A DNA stretch of 64,000 bases. Source: Microlunatus sp. Gsoil 973. GTDB taxonomy: Bacteria; Actinomycetota; Actinomycetes; Propionibacteriales; Propionibacteriaceae. Location: NCBI RefSeq assembly GCF_009707365.1, contig NZ_CP046122.1, forward strand, positions 2,294,001 through 2,358,000, given 5' to 3'. The notes beneath the pieces are model-generated. The model searched no databases and had not been told where the DNA came from. It worked only from the letters and a program-made list of their open reading frames with translations. The position numbers and the translations under genes were made by a program. Of the stretch, positions 36,206-44,559 are shown piece after piece; within the stretch, counting starts at the first letter, position 1; every line of letters starts with the position of its first letter.

Positions 36206-36582
36206 CAGACCGACACGCACCAGCCGATCCGGACCGACACGAGCTCGACGCGCTCCTGACCAGTATTCCGGAGGGTTGGTCACGTACGGAGATCGACGGC
36301 CGAGGCTGGGCCATCACCCGGACGACACATGCCCAGGGCAAGGTGATCACGCTGAGCGCCGAGCGGCTCGGCGACGCCGAGCAGCTCTCGGCCAACGTCT
36401 GGCTGACCTCCGCGGGCACCGTCCTCAAACCGTGTGAAGTACCGGCCGAAAGGGTCATCCGGTTTCTCCGGGCGGCGGCCGATTCCTATTCGGTCGGTCC
36501 ATCCGGTACCGGAACGCCTGACCGGCGCCCCGGCCGGGCCGCGGGAGGATCGGGAGCCGATCAGGCGGACTCGACGGCGTAG
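36202..36582 (+). CDS. Hypothetical protein, fourth gene of the Mo-enzyme operon
   Basis: 126 aa, ATGA overlap with the DUF6510 gene. The folded part seems to be residues 10-95 (LTSIPEGWSRTEIDGRGWAI, VWLTSAGTVLKPCEV); the tail is Gly/Pro/Arg-rich and disordered-looking. Coupling to the module is the only clue to function. Its 3' end overlaps the convergent gene at 36561 by 22 bp. Confidence 0.7.
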   Translation: MTDRHAPADPDRHELDALLTSIPEGWSRTEIDGRGWAITRTTHAQGKVITLSAERLGDAEQLSANVWLTSAGTVLKPCEVPAERVIRFLRAAADSYSVGPSGTGTPDRRPGRAAGGSGADQADSTA

Positions 36583-36947
36583 ACCGCCCGGTCCTCGGCA
36601 ATGGCATTGCGACACAGGTGCTGCAGATCGATGAGGAATGCGGACAGGTCCAGCCCGGAGTCGTCGCCGATGGCCCCGGAACGTTCCCACGGTCCCGCCA
36701 GTTCGGCGAACTCCGCCGCGTCCCGGTTGGCAATCTCGGCCACCAGAGCCGGGCTGAGCCTGACCAGAGTCCTCATCGCATCCTCGGCGATGTCCTCGGC
36801 CCCCACGATGAGTTCCACCAACACCCTGAAGGCGGCGCCATCGGGACCAACCTCGCTGCTCAGCACTTCGGCGCCGGACGGCGCCGACTCGAGCGCCGAG
36901 GCGACGTCGTCGTCACCGGACGGCGTGAAATAGGTCGTGATCATCAA
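36561..36947 (-). CDS. Hypothetical protein
   Basis: 128 aa, acidic, helical-looking (LVELIVGAEDIAEDAMRTLV, LSAFLIDLQHLCRNAIAED). No recognised domain, signal or membrane segment. Starts MMITTYFTPSGDDD. Convergent with the Mo-enzyme operon. Confidence 0.6.
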   Translation of the reverse strand: MMITTYFTPSGDDDVASALESAPSGAEVLSSEVGPDGAAFRVLVELIVGAEDIAEDAMRTLVRLSPALVAEIANRDAAEFAELAGPWERSGAIGDDSGLDLSAFLIDLQHLCRNAIAEDRAVYAVESA

Positions 36948-36984
36948 TTCCTCCAGGGGTTGAACGTGAACTGGCTATGACGCG

Positions 36985-37308
36985 TCACCTAGCGCTGCTG
37001 CTCTCCTGATAGCGGCCGTCGAATCTGGCACCGCTCTGCGCATCGGTGAAACTGATGCCGACCGGCGCCCCGTCCTCGACGATCCAACTGATCGCATAGG
37101 TCGCCCGATATGTCGGTGGCCAGAACGACGCAAAGCTTCCGTCCCCGATCACGGACCACTCCCCGTCGGCGGGTCGCCCGTTCTCCACGTAGGTCGTCCT
37201 GCCGTCCGCGGTGAATGTCTGCGTTGCGCCGTCGGGAAAGACGAACTGGGACGAGATCAGAGCGGCAGTCATCTCTGCGGCGGGTACCGGCTGTCCGTTA
37301 GTAGGCAT
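36985..37308 (-). CDS. Hypothetical protein, possible TetR-regulon member
   Basis: 107 aa beta-rich protein (FVFPDGATQTFTADGRTTY, GEWSVIGDGSFASFWPPTY). I do not recognise the family. The operator at 37313 is only four bases upstream of this ATG; if the promoter is the one overlapping that operator, translation must start further in, for example at the ATG at 37272. In either case a repressor there would shut the gene off. Confidence 0.65.
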   Translation of the reverse strand: MPTNGQPVPAAEMTAALISSQFVFPDGATQTFTADGRTTYVENGRPADGEWSVIGDGSFASFWPPTYRATYAISWIVEDGAPVGISFTDAQSGARFDGRYQESSSAR

Positions 37309-37312
37309 ACAT

Positions 37313-37326
37313 GGACGATACAGTCC
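37313..37326 (-). promoter_or_regulatory. Candidate TetR-regulon operator at 37 kb
   Basis: GGACGATACAGTCC, a 5+4+5 inverted repeat with one mismatch, followed by the same aatc as the 29333 site. It stands directly upstream of the hypothetical gene at 36985. Confidence 0.6.
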
Positions 37327-37458
37327 AATCTTGCACGCGTCCAGAGCCACCTGGCGATCGGCGTCACTATCGCTGCAGCTCAGACAGGCAACTGCCCTAC
37401 CCTGGCGCCGTTCGTGGTTGCCGGGAAGCGCGGCCGAGGTCTATTCTGGTCCTCGGAG

Positions 37459-37472
37459 TCCAGTTTACTGGA
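37459..37472 (+). promoter_or_regulatory. Palindrome upstream of the acetyltransferase-like gene
   Basis: TCCAGTTTACTGGA, a 5+4+5 inverted repeat with TTTA centre (reverse centre TAAA as in the 29333 site) but reversed half-sites (TCCAG...CTGGA instead of GGACT...AGTCC). It may bind a related regulator or be a variant; weaker case than the other sites. Confidence 0.4.
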
Positions 37473-37502
37473 GGCAGCGTCAGCTGGAAGGTGTTGAGGG
37501 AC

Positions 37503-37856
37503 GTGACCGGCCCGACCGATGAGATCGAAGTACGCAAGAACGAGCAGACACGTCTCTATGAGGCTGTCGCCGGTGACCGGGTGATCGGGAGTCTGGCTTA
37601 CGAATCAGTGGGTGGGAAGACCGCTCTGACCCATTCCTTCGTCGATCCGGATCGACGGCACAGCGGAGTCGGGTCGGCGCTGGCGGAGTTTGCGCTCACC
37701 GACGTGACAGCCGATGGGGTGCGCCCGGTCATCTACTGCGGTTTCGTTGCCGACTATGTCGATGCCCACCCGCAATGGAAACCAGCGGTGGAGGTGTCCC
37801 GTTGGGGGATGATCCCGACAAGTACAGGGCCTTCACGACCCAAGTCGGCGGAGTGA
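37503..37856 (+). CDS. GNAT-like acetyltransferase, Acetyltransf_CG (PF14542) type
   Basis: 117 aa, the short GNAT form: DRVIGSLAYESVGGKTALTH, then HSFVDPDRRHSGVGSALAEF (acetyl-CoA loop) and YCGFVADYVDAHPQW. I chose the GTG at 37503, preceded by TTGAGGG; a GTG at 37491 is possible. Followed after 12 bp by the second Mo-enzyme gene, probably co-transcribed. Confidence 0.8.
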   Translation: MTGPTDEIEVRKNEQTRLYEAVAGDRVIGSLAYESVGGKTALTHSFVDPDRRHSGVGSALAEFALTDVTADGVRPVIYCGFVADYVDAHPQWKPAVEVSRWGMIPTSTGPSRPKSAE

Positions 37857-37868
37857 ACGGAGACGCCC

Positions 37869-38459
37869 ATGTCCTTCGTCAGCCGCGGCTTCTCCGGCCG
37901 CCGTCATACAACCGATCCGCGACTGCCGCCCGGCCAGACACTCGTCGACTCCTGGCCGGTCCTGACCGCCGGCCCGACTCCGCAGATCGACACGGCTGAT
38001 TGGCAGTTCGCGATCCGTGACGAAGCCGCCGTGCACCGCTGGAGCTTCGACGAGCTCATCGGGCTCGGCGTGGAGGACATCACGGTCGACATCCACTGCG
38101 TCACCCACTGGTCGAAACTCGACATGTCCTGGCGCGGAGTGAGCCTGGACAGGCTCCTTGCCGGAGTGGACACGGAGCTGGACTTCGTCATGGCCCATTC
38201 ATACGGCGGTTACACCACCAACCTGCCGCTGGCCGATCTGCGCAACGGCCAGGCCTGGATCGCCATCGAAGCCGACGGCCGACCGCTGAGTCCCGACCAC
38301 GGCGGGCCGGCACGGCTCCTCGTCCCACACCTGTACTTCTGGAAGAGCGCGAAGTGGATCCGCGGGCTCACGCTGATGCCGACCGACGACCCGGGATTCT
38401 GGGAACAGAACGGCTACCACCGCTACGGCGATCCCTGGCGCGAACAACGCTACGGATAA
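37869..38459 (+). CDS. Sulfite-oxidase-like molybdopterin oxidoreductase, copy 2
   Basis: 196 aa paralogue of the protein at 34573, with the same Mo-ligand motif (VDIHCVTHWSK), MAHSYGGYTTNLPLADLR and GGPARLLVPHLYFWKSAKW. It has no reductase or DUF6510 gene of its own, so it may share the electron-transfer partners of copy 1 or use others. Cytosolic. The two copies differ most at the N-terminus and in the EF/DELI region near residue 60. Confidence 0.87.
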   Translation: MSFVSRGFSGRRHTTDPRLPPGQTLVDSWPVLTAGPTPQIDTADWQFAIRDEAAVHRWSFDELIGLGVEDITVDIHCVTHWSKLDMSWRGVSLDRLLAGVDTELDFVMAHSYGGYTTNLPLADLRNGQAWIAIEADGRPLSPDHGGPARLLVPHLYFWKSAKWIRGLTLMPTDDPGFWEQNGYHRYGDPWREQRYG

Positions 38460-38615
38460 GGGTGCGGGTCACCGTCGGGTCGACGTAAGACCCCTCCGGA
38501 CGACGGTCACGAACAGCGGAATCGCCGGGACTGGCCGACGGCTGGGCTCGAACCCTGTGCAGGCTGCCCAGTCGCAGATTCCCACACCGCAGATGACCTG
38601 AGGAGACCAGAGACG

Positions 38616-39533
38616 ATGAAGGCGATCGTAGTAACCGACCAGAGTAAAGGATTTGCCGGCGTCACGCTGGCAGAGCGGCCCGAGCCGACCGCCACAACCA
38701 ACGACGTCATTGTGCGGGTCGAGGCATCCGGATTCATTCCGACCGAGCTGGAATGGCCCTCGACCTGGACCGACCGCGCCAACCGGGATCGGACCCCGTC
38801 GATACCCGGGCATGAATTCAGCGGCGTGGTCACCGAACTCGGCTACGGCGCGACCGGAGTATCGGTCGGGCAACGAGTCCTCGGCATCAGTGACTGGCAT
38901 CGTGACGGCACCCTCGCCGAGTACCTCGCCATCGAGGCGCGTGACTGCACGCCACTACCGGGCGACGTCGACTTCACCGTGGCTGCCAGCCTGCCGATCT
39001 CGGGGCTGACCGCCTGGCAAGGACTATTCACCCACGGCCGTCTGCAATCCGGCCAGAGCGTTCTGGTTCACGGCGCGGCCGGCGCTGTCGGAACCATGGC
39101 GACCCAGCTCGCCCGCGAAGCCGGAGCCCATGTCATCGGCACCGGGCGCGCCGCCGACCGGCAGAAGGCCATCGACTTCGGTGCGCACGACTTCGTCGAC
39201 CTGGCGAACGACCCGCTGCACGATGTCGGCCCGGTCGACCTCGTGTTCGACCTGATCGGTGGTGACGTCCAGCAACAGTCGGCCGCCCTGATCAAGGCCG
39301 GCGGAACGCTGGTCTCGGTCGTCGGGCCCGTCAAGGCCAGGCCCGCCGACGGATTGGCGATCGACTTCGTCGTCGAGTCCGATCGCCGCCAGTTGACCGA
39401 GATCGTCCAGCGGGTTCGCGACGGCCGACTCCGGACCAACATCGGCGCCGTGGACAGCCTCGACAACGCTGTCCCAGCCCTGAACCCGACCGAACGACGC
39501 AAGGGCAAAACGGTCATCACCGTACGCCCATAA
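38616..39533 (+). CDS. NADP-dependent oxidoreductase, quinone-oxidoreductase (MDR) type
   Basis: 305 aa medium-chain reductase without zinc ligands. GroES-like N-terminal half (IPGHEFSGVVTELG) and Rossmann half with VLVHGAAGAVGTMATQLARE for NADPH. The family reduces quinones and reactive enones. TGAGGAGA precedes the ATG. A long hairpin terminator follows at 39543. Confidence 0.9.
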   Translation: MKAIVVTDQSKGFAGVTLAERPEPTATTNDVIVRVEASGFIPTELEWPSTWTDRANRDRTPSIPGHEFSGVVTELGYGATGVSVGQRVLGISDWHRDGTLAEYLAIEARDCTPLPGDVDFTVAASLPISGLTAWQGLFTHGRLQSGQSVLVHGAAGAVGTMATQLAREAGAHVIGTGRAADRQKAIDFGAHDFVDLANDPLHDVGPVDLVFDLIGGDVQQQSAALIKAGGTLVSVVGPVKARPADGLAIDFVVESDRRQLTEIVQRVRDGRLRTNIGAVDSLDNAVPALNPTERRKGKTVITVRP

Positions 39534-39542
39534 GACGCCGGC

Positions 39543-39587
39543 GCCCGCGCCCTTCCCCGACAGACCCTGTCGGGAGAGGGCGCGGGC
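39543..39587. terminator. Bidirectional-type hairpin terminator
   Basis: A long stem: GCCCGCGCCC at 39543 pairs with GGGCGCGGGC at 39578, with an inner CCCGACAG/CTGTCGGG stem. It separates the convergent oxidoreductase and egtD genes. No T-run. Confidence 0.75.
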
Positions 39588-39608
39588 ATTCCTCACCGGG
39601 CCGGTCGG

Positions 39609-40607
39609 TCAGGACCGCACCCCGAGTACCACCGCGTAATCGCCCGCAGAGCCCGCACAGCCCTCGTCTTCACTGGCGACCCACCACCCTCTGGTCCCAA
39701 AACCCGCTGCCTCCAGTTCCCGCTCCAGGCTCTCGCGGCGGAACTTGGTCGAGATCTCCGTCCTGATCTCTTCGCCCTCCTCGAAACCAACCAGGGCGTC
39801 CAGGGAGCCGAGCCTGATCTTCATCGCCTCCCGAGCCCGAAGGCGCATCTCGATCCAGGACTGTTCCTCATTCCACACAGCCACGTGATCGAAGCGGTCC
39901 GGCTCGAAATCGGCATCCAGCAACCGATTGAGCACGTTCAGCATGTTCTGGTTGAAGAGCCGGGTCGTTCCCGCGGCGTCGTCGTACGCCCGGACGAGCC
40001 GTCGGGGCTCCTTGACCAGATCGACCCCCAGGAGAAGCCCTTCTCCGGTGGACAGGCCGGCCGCGACATCGGCCAGGAATCCGGCGCGGGTCCGCGGGTC
40101 GAGATTGCCGATCGTTCCGCCGAGCAAGGCGACCACCCGGTGTCCGAGATCGGGCAGACCATGCAGCGGATCCTCGAAGTCCCGCACCACGCCATGGATC
40201 GGAAGCGTGCGATAGGCGTCTCTCAGCGCTCCGACTGCGCCGACCAAGGCATGCAGACTGACATCGACCGGGACGTAGCTCACTGCCGGAGTCTGGCGGT
40301 ACAGCGCGTCGAGGAGGAGTGGCGTCTTCGACGACGATCCCGATCCGAGTTCCACCAGCGAGGTGAACGCCGGCACCGCTGCGACGATCTCGTCCGCCCA
40401 CCGGGTGAGGATCCGGCGTTCGATCCGGGTCGGGTAGTACTCCGGCAACCCGCAGATCTGCTCGAACAGTTCGCTGCCTCGCTGATCGTAGAAGTACTTC
40501 GGCGGGCACGTCTTCGCGGCCGCGAGCAAGCCGCGGGCCGCGTCCGCGACCAACGTCTCGCGCAACTGGTGTTCGGGGAGATCGATATCGATCCGAGTGA
40601 GGGTCAT
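39609..40607 (-). CDS. egtD: L-histidine N-alpha-methyltransferase (ergothioneine synthesis)
   Basis: 332 aa, SAM-dependent; makes hercynine from histidine, the first step of ergothioneine formation. Typical motifs: YDQRGSELFEQICGLPEYYP, LVELGSGSSSKTPLLLDAL (SAM site) and VALLGGTIGNLDP. Divergent from egtB with a 257-bp gap that holds no other gene. egtA, egtC and egtE are not in the window. Confidence 0.93.
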   Translation of the reverse strand: MTLTRIDIDLPEHQLRETLVADAARGLLAAAKTCPPKYFYDQRGSELFEQICGLPEYYPTRIERRILTRWADEIVAAVPAFTSLVELGSGSSSKTPLLLDALYRQTPAVSYVPVDVSLHALVGAVGALRDAYRTLPIHGVVRDFEDPLHGLPDLGHRVVALLGGTIGNLDPRTRAGFLADVAAGLSTGEGLLLGVDLVKEPRRLVRAYDDAAGTTRLFNQNMLNVLNRLLDADFEPDRFDHVAVWNEEQSWIEMRLRAREAMKIRLGSLDALVGFEEGEEIRTEISTKFRRESLERELEAAGFGTRGWWVASEDEGCAGSAGDYAVVLGVRS

Positions 40608-40864
40608 CTGCCAGATTCCTTCGGTGACGTGAGTTTCGTCCTGTGCCGGCGGCGACGAGTTCGACCCGGTGAGGGCGGTCGTCTCCCGCGGTGCTTCGTG
40701 ACCGGGGATCGCCGACCCTTACGCGTCCCGGTCCGGCTGTTCGCCCGAACGGCCTGTCGCCGCGGTTTCCTGGGTGCCGTAAGGCCCATCACGACGCCGC
40801 CACAAACCGCAGGTGGGCTGTCACCGGCCACCCTGTGCAACGTCCCGACCTTGGAGGCGACCCC

Positions 40865-42169
40865 GTGGACTCCGGAACCGAGCTGACGAGCCTGCTCAAG
40901 CGGTACGACGAGGTCCGTGCCTACACCGAGCGCCTCGCCGCTCCGCTGTCCCCGGAGGACCAGACCGTCCAATCGATGCCCGACGTGTCGCCGACGAAAT
41001 GGCATCGGGCCCACGTCACCTGGTTCTTCGAGACCTTCCTGCTCGCCGAGAACGAGGCCGGCTTCACACCGTTCCAGGACCAGTACTGGTTCCTGTTCAA
41101 CAGCTACTACGAAGCGGTCGGTCCGCGCTACGCCCGCCCCATGCGCGGCGTCATCAGCCGACCGGGCGCGTACGACGTCGGTCGTTATCGCGGCAACGTC
41201 GACGACCGGATGCGGGACCTGATGGATTCACTCGACGACGGCACCCTCGGCAAGCTCGCGCCGACGATCGAGCTCGGATTCCATCACGAGCAGCAACACC
41301 AGGAACTGCTGCTGATGGACATCAAACATGTGCTCTCACTCAACCCGCTCGAACCCGCATATGCCGACCATCGGCCGTCGGTGGGTGACCCTGGGCCGAT
41401 GGGCTGGCTCGAATACGCCGGAGGCCTGGTGGAGATCGGTCACAACCCGGCAGCCGACGGCACCTTCAGCTTCGACAACGAACTGCCCCGCCATCAGCAA
41501 TGGCTACCGGCCTACCGGATGGCGGACCGGCTGGTCACCAACGCTGAGTGGCTCGCATTCATGGCCGACGGCGGTTACCGCAGAGCCGAGCTGTGGTTGG
41601 CCGACGGGTGGGCCAAGGTCAACTCCGAAGGTTGGTCCGCGCCGTTCTACTGGCGTCGGCGTGACGACGTGTGGTTCGAGCACACCTTGACGGGATGCCG
41701 CCCGGTCGACCCCGATCTTCCGGTGTGCCACGTCAGCCAGTACGAGGCCGACGCCTACGCCACCTGGGCAGGCAAACGCCTGCCGACCGAGGCGGAATGG
41801 GAGCACGCCGCCCGACTGGAGCAGACAGCGACCACGCCGTCCCACCTGCCCAATCTGGCCGACACCCGGACCTGGCACGCCCAGGCCAGCGCGAGCCCCA
41901 ACGGTCGGCTCCGGCAACTCTTCGGTGATTGCTGGGAGTGGACGTCGTCGGCCTACCTCCCCTACCCGCGATTCCATCCCCCGGCCGGTGCGATCGGCGA
42001 ATACAACGGCAAGTTCATGTCCAGCCAGATGGTCCTCCGCGGCGGCTGCGCACTGACGCCACCCGGTCACGCCCGAGCGTCGTACCGCAACTTCTTCCCG
42101 CCTGGTGCCCGCTGGCCGCTCACCGGAGTACGGCTGGCCGACGACGGCGCCGACACACCACCTTGTTGA
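40865..42169 (+). CDS. egtB: Ergothioneine biosynthesis sulfoxide synthase EgtB
   Basis: 434 aa iron enzyme that joins hercynine to a thiol donor (gamma-Glu-Cys or Cys) with O2. N-terminal DinB-like domain with the iron site GFHHEQQHQELL; C-terminal formylglycine-generating-enzyme-like domain with LPTEAEWEHAARLE, GDCWEWTSSAY and LRGGCALTPP. GTG start at 40865 with TTGGAGG upstream. With EgtD it gives ergothioneine sulfoxide; the C-S lyase is elsewhere. Confidence 0.94.
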   Translation: MDSGTELTSLLKRYDEVRAYTERLAAPLSPEDQTVQSMPDVSPTKWHRAHVTWFFETFLLAENEAGFTPFQDQYWFLFNSYYEAVGPRYARPMRGVISRPGAYDVGRYRGNVDDRMRDLMDSLDDGTLGKLAPTIELGFHHEQQHQELLLMDIKHVLSLNPLEPAYADHRPSVGDPGPMGWLEYAGGLVEIGHNPAADGTFSFDNELPRHQQWLPAYRMADRLVTNAEWLAFMADGGYRRAELWLADGWAKVNSEGWSAPFYWRRRDDVWFEHTLTGCRPVDPDLPVCHVSQYEADAYATWAGKRLPTEAEWEHAARLEQTATTPSHLPNLADTRTWHAQASASPNGRLRQLFGDCWEWTSSAYLPYPRFHPPAGAIGEYNGKFMSSQMVLRGGCALTPPGHARASYRNFFPPGARWPLTGVRLADDGADTPPC

Positions 42170-42204
42170 AACTCCCACCAGAGCAAAGGAGGGCAGGCAC
42201 GCAG

Positions 42205-43443
42205 ATGCCCAACCAGGCACCAACGAGGACCCGGGCCATTCGCCGAGCCACACTCCGGTCGGCGTTCGTGCCGGCGGCCACCGCCTTGGTCGCCGCCTTC
42301 GTCGCGACGGCTGCACCGATCCCGTTGTTCAACACCTACCGTGCCGAGGACAACTTCTCCAACGCCGACATCGCGATCACTGTCGTCGCGTACTCGGTCG
42401 GCACCGTCGCTGCCCTGCTGGTGCTGGGCCGGCTGTCCAATCATCTTGGCCGCCGGCGCACCGCCTTCATGGCGCTCGCCCTGCTGCTTGTCGGGTGCCT
42501 CCTGCTGCTCGATGTTCACCACATCGGTGCTCTGGTCATCGCCCGCCTGCTCACCGGATTGGGTGTTGGATTGGCCAGCAGCGGACTGACCTCGTACCTG
42601 GTGGACGCTGCGCCGGGCAAGCCCGCCTGGCTGGCCTCGGTCGCAGCGAGTCAGGCGCCCATGCTCGGTCTCACCCTCGGCGCCATCGGATCCGGTGCGC
42701 TTGTCCAGTTCGGCCCGTCGCCGCGTGAGTTGATCTATCTGGCTGTCGGCGCACTCCTCCTGCTCTCGGCCCTGCTCATCCTGATCAGTCCCGAAACCGC
42801 GCAGGCAACGCCAGGGGCATGGCGAGCGTTGCTACCGCGGGTCCACCTTCCGGTACGGGCAAGGCATCTGCTTCCGGTCGCAGCGGCCGTGTTCGTCGTC
42901 ACCTGGTCGACCGGAGCCTTCTACCAGGCCTTCGTGCCCGCGCTGATCGACGACCAGCTCCACAACCACAGCACACTCGTCCTGGCGCTGGTCTTCTCCG
43001 CCTACATGGCGCCCAGCGTTCTCGGCGCGCCGCTGAGTGGGCGGTTCAGCCCGGCGACGGCCCAGCGCATCGGCATGATCGTTTTCGGAACAGGGATGGT
43101 CGGCATCGTGGCATCAATCGCGGCCGACACGTTGGCGCTGTTCATCGCCGCCAGCGTGATCGGCGGCGTCGGTCAGGGCATCGCCATCAGCTCCGCGATT
43201 CGCGGCCTCCTCCACGGCAGTGTGCCGGCCGACCGCGCGCCGATCTTCGCCACGGTCTATCTCCTCGACTACGGCGGAGCCGCCATCATCAGTCTCGTCG
43301 CCGGGCAACTGTCCAACACGTTCTCGCTGCCGCAGATCGCGTTCGCCTATGGCGGGCTTGCCGTCATAGCGACGGTGTTCACCGTGCTCGCCGCAAAGAA
43401 CCCACATACCGTGGCCGACGCCAAGACGGTGACCAGGGTCTGA
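42205..43443 (+). CDS. MFS transporter downstream of egtB
   Basis: 412 aa, 12 predicted helices. FVATAAPIPLFNTY in helix 1 and the motif A region LGRLSNHLGRRRTAFMALAL. AAAGGAGGG at 42186 precedes the ATG. It starts 35 bp after egtB on the same strand, so it is probably co-transcribed. Drug-efflux-like MFS proteins are common, but the position suggests possible transport of ergothioneine or a precursor; that is inference. Confidence 0.88.
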   Translation: MPNQAPTRTRAIRRATLRSAFVPAATALVAAFVATAAPIPLFNTYRAEDNFSNADIAITVVAYSVGTVAALLVLGRLSNHLGRRRTAFMALALLLVGCLLLLDVHHIGALVIARLLTGLGVGLASSGLTSYLVDAAPGKPAWLASVAASQAPMLGLTLGAIGSGALVQFGPSPRELIYLAVGALLLLSALLILISPETAQATPGAWRALLPRVHLPVRARHLLPVAAAVFVVTWSTGAFYQAFVPALIDDQLHNHSTLVLALVFSAYMAPSVLGAPLSGRFSPATAQRIGMIVFGTGMVGIVASIAADTLALFIAASVIGGVGQGIAISSAIRGLLHGSVPADRAPIFATVYLLDYGGAAIISLVAGQLSNTFSLPQIAFAYGGLAVIATVFTVLAAKNPHTVADAKTVTRV

Positions 43444-43465
43444 CCGTGAGTTCGACCCGACCGGC

Positions 43466-44509
43466 TCAGTCCTGGCGCGGTGTCGGAGGGCGGCAGACCA
43501 CCACCGTTGCCTCGCCCGTCAGGGTCGACCTCCCGGCCGCGGCAGGAACGACCGTCGTCGTTCCGTCAGCCAGGTCGAGGCGTCCGGCATGCTCCGCCTG
43601 CAGAGCGACCGCACCGTCGATGACCACGAGCACGGCAAAGCCTTGAGCAAGATCCTGCTCCCCGGAGATCCTGATCCGATCGAGACGGAAGTAGCCGTCT
43701 GCCTCGGGCGGGAGAGCTGACGGCGATCCCGCTCCGGCGATGAGACGGTCGACCTGATCGTCGCTGAGCACGGTGCGGTCGACGGCCTCGAGTGCCCGCT
43801 CGAAGCCGAGACCGAGGTGGCCCTCGACCTCACCGTCGAGCGAGAAATCCCGCCACTCCAACAGGATGGACAGGTCCTCCGGCTCCTGGACCTCGACGAT
43901 GAAGCAGCCTTCACCGATGGAATGCAGCGTTCCCGCGGGAACGTACACCGTGTCGCCCGCGTCGACGTGGCGTTGATGCAACAAGGCAAGCAGGCGTTCG
44001 GTGTCCTGGGCATGGACCAGCCGGACGAGTTCATCGGCTTGCACGGGCTCGCGCAGGCCGATGTGCACCTCGCCGCCGCGCAGCATGTGCCAGGCCTCGA
44101 CCTTGCCGTGCGGCCGAGCCACCCAGCGTCCGGCGAACTCGCCGTCGGGGTGTGCGTGGACCGGCAGCCGCTGCCCCGCGTCCAGGAGCTTCACGAGCAA
44201 CTTGGTGTCGGACCCATAGCTCTGCAGGTGCTCGGCCCCGAGCCATGCGTGGGGATCCTCCTCCACCGCGGCGAGCAACCGGCGGCCGTCCGGGAGCACA
44301 CTCAGGCCCGTCGACTCCGCACCGGCCAGACAGGTGGTCGAGGCAACCCAGTCCTCCGGAGTGAACGGTGAGATCAACGCTTCGTGCCTGAAGTCGGCGA
44401 TCGCTGCGCCACCACGGTAGAAGCGATCCGGGGGCTGGTTCGCCGACAGTACGGCAACCACGGCAGACGTGTCGCCCGCTTTGATCGAACGCTCGTCCAT
44501 GGAGCCCAT
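43466..44509 (-). CDS. manA: Mannose-6-phosphate isomerase, class I
   Basis: 347 aa zinc cupin enzyme converting fructose-6-P and mannose-6-P. Metal-site motifs: LPVHAHPD, HGKVEAWHML, and VPAGTLHSIGEGCFIVEVQE. Normal length, in contrast to the long form at 5818. It is convergent with the MFS gene (22-bp gap). The start may be either ATG of MGSMDERS. It feeds GDP-mannose synthesis or mannose catabolism. Confidence 0.9.
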   Translation of the reverse strand: MGSMDERSIKAGDTSAVVAVLSANQPPDRFYRGGAAIADFRHEALISPFTPEDWVASTTCLAGAESTGLSVLPDGRRLLAAVEEDPHAWLGAEHLQSYGSDTKLLVKLLDAGQRLPVHAHPDGEFAGRWVARPHGKVEAWHMLRGGEVHIGLREPVQADELVRLVHAQDTERLLALLHQRHVDAGDTVYVPAGTLHSIGEGCFIVEVQEPEDLSILLEWRDFSLDGEVEGHLGLGFERALEAVDRTVLSDDQVDRLIAGAGSPSALPPEADGYFRLDRIRISGEQDLAQGFAVLVVIDGAVALQAEHAGRLDLADGTTTVVPAAAGRSTLTGEATVVVCRPPTPRQD

Positions 44510-44559
44510 CCTCTCTGTCGCTGATCATCAACGGTTCAGCGGGGCCGACTTCGACGGTG

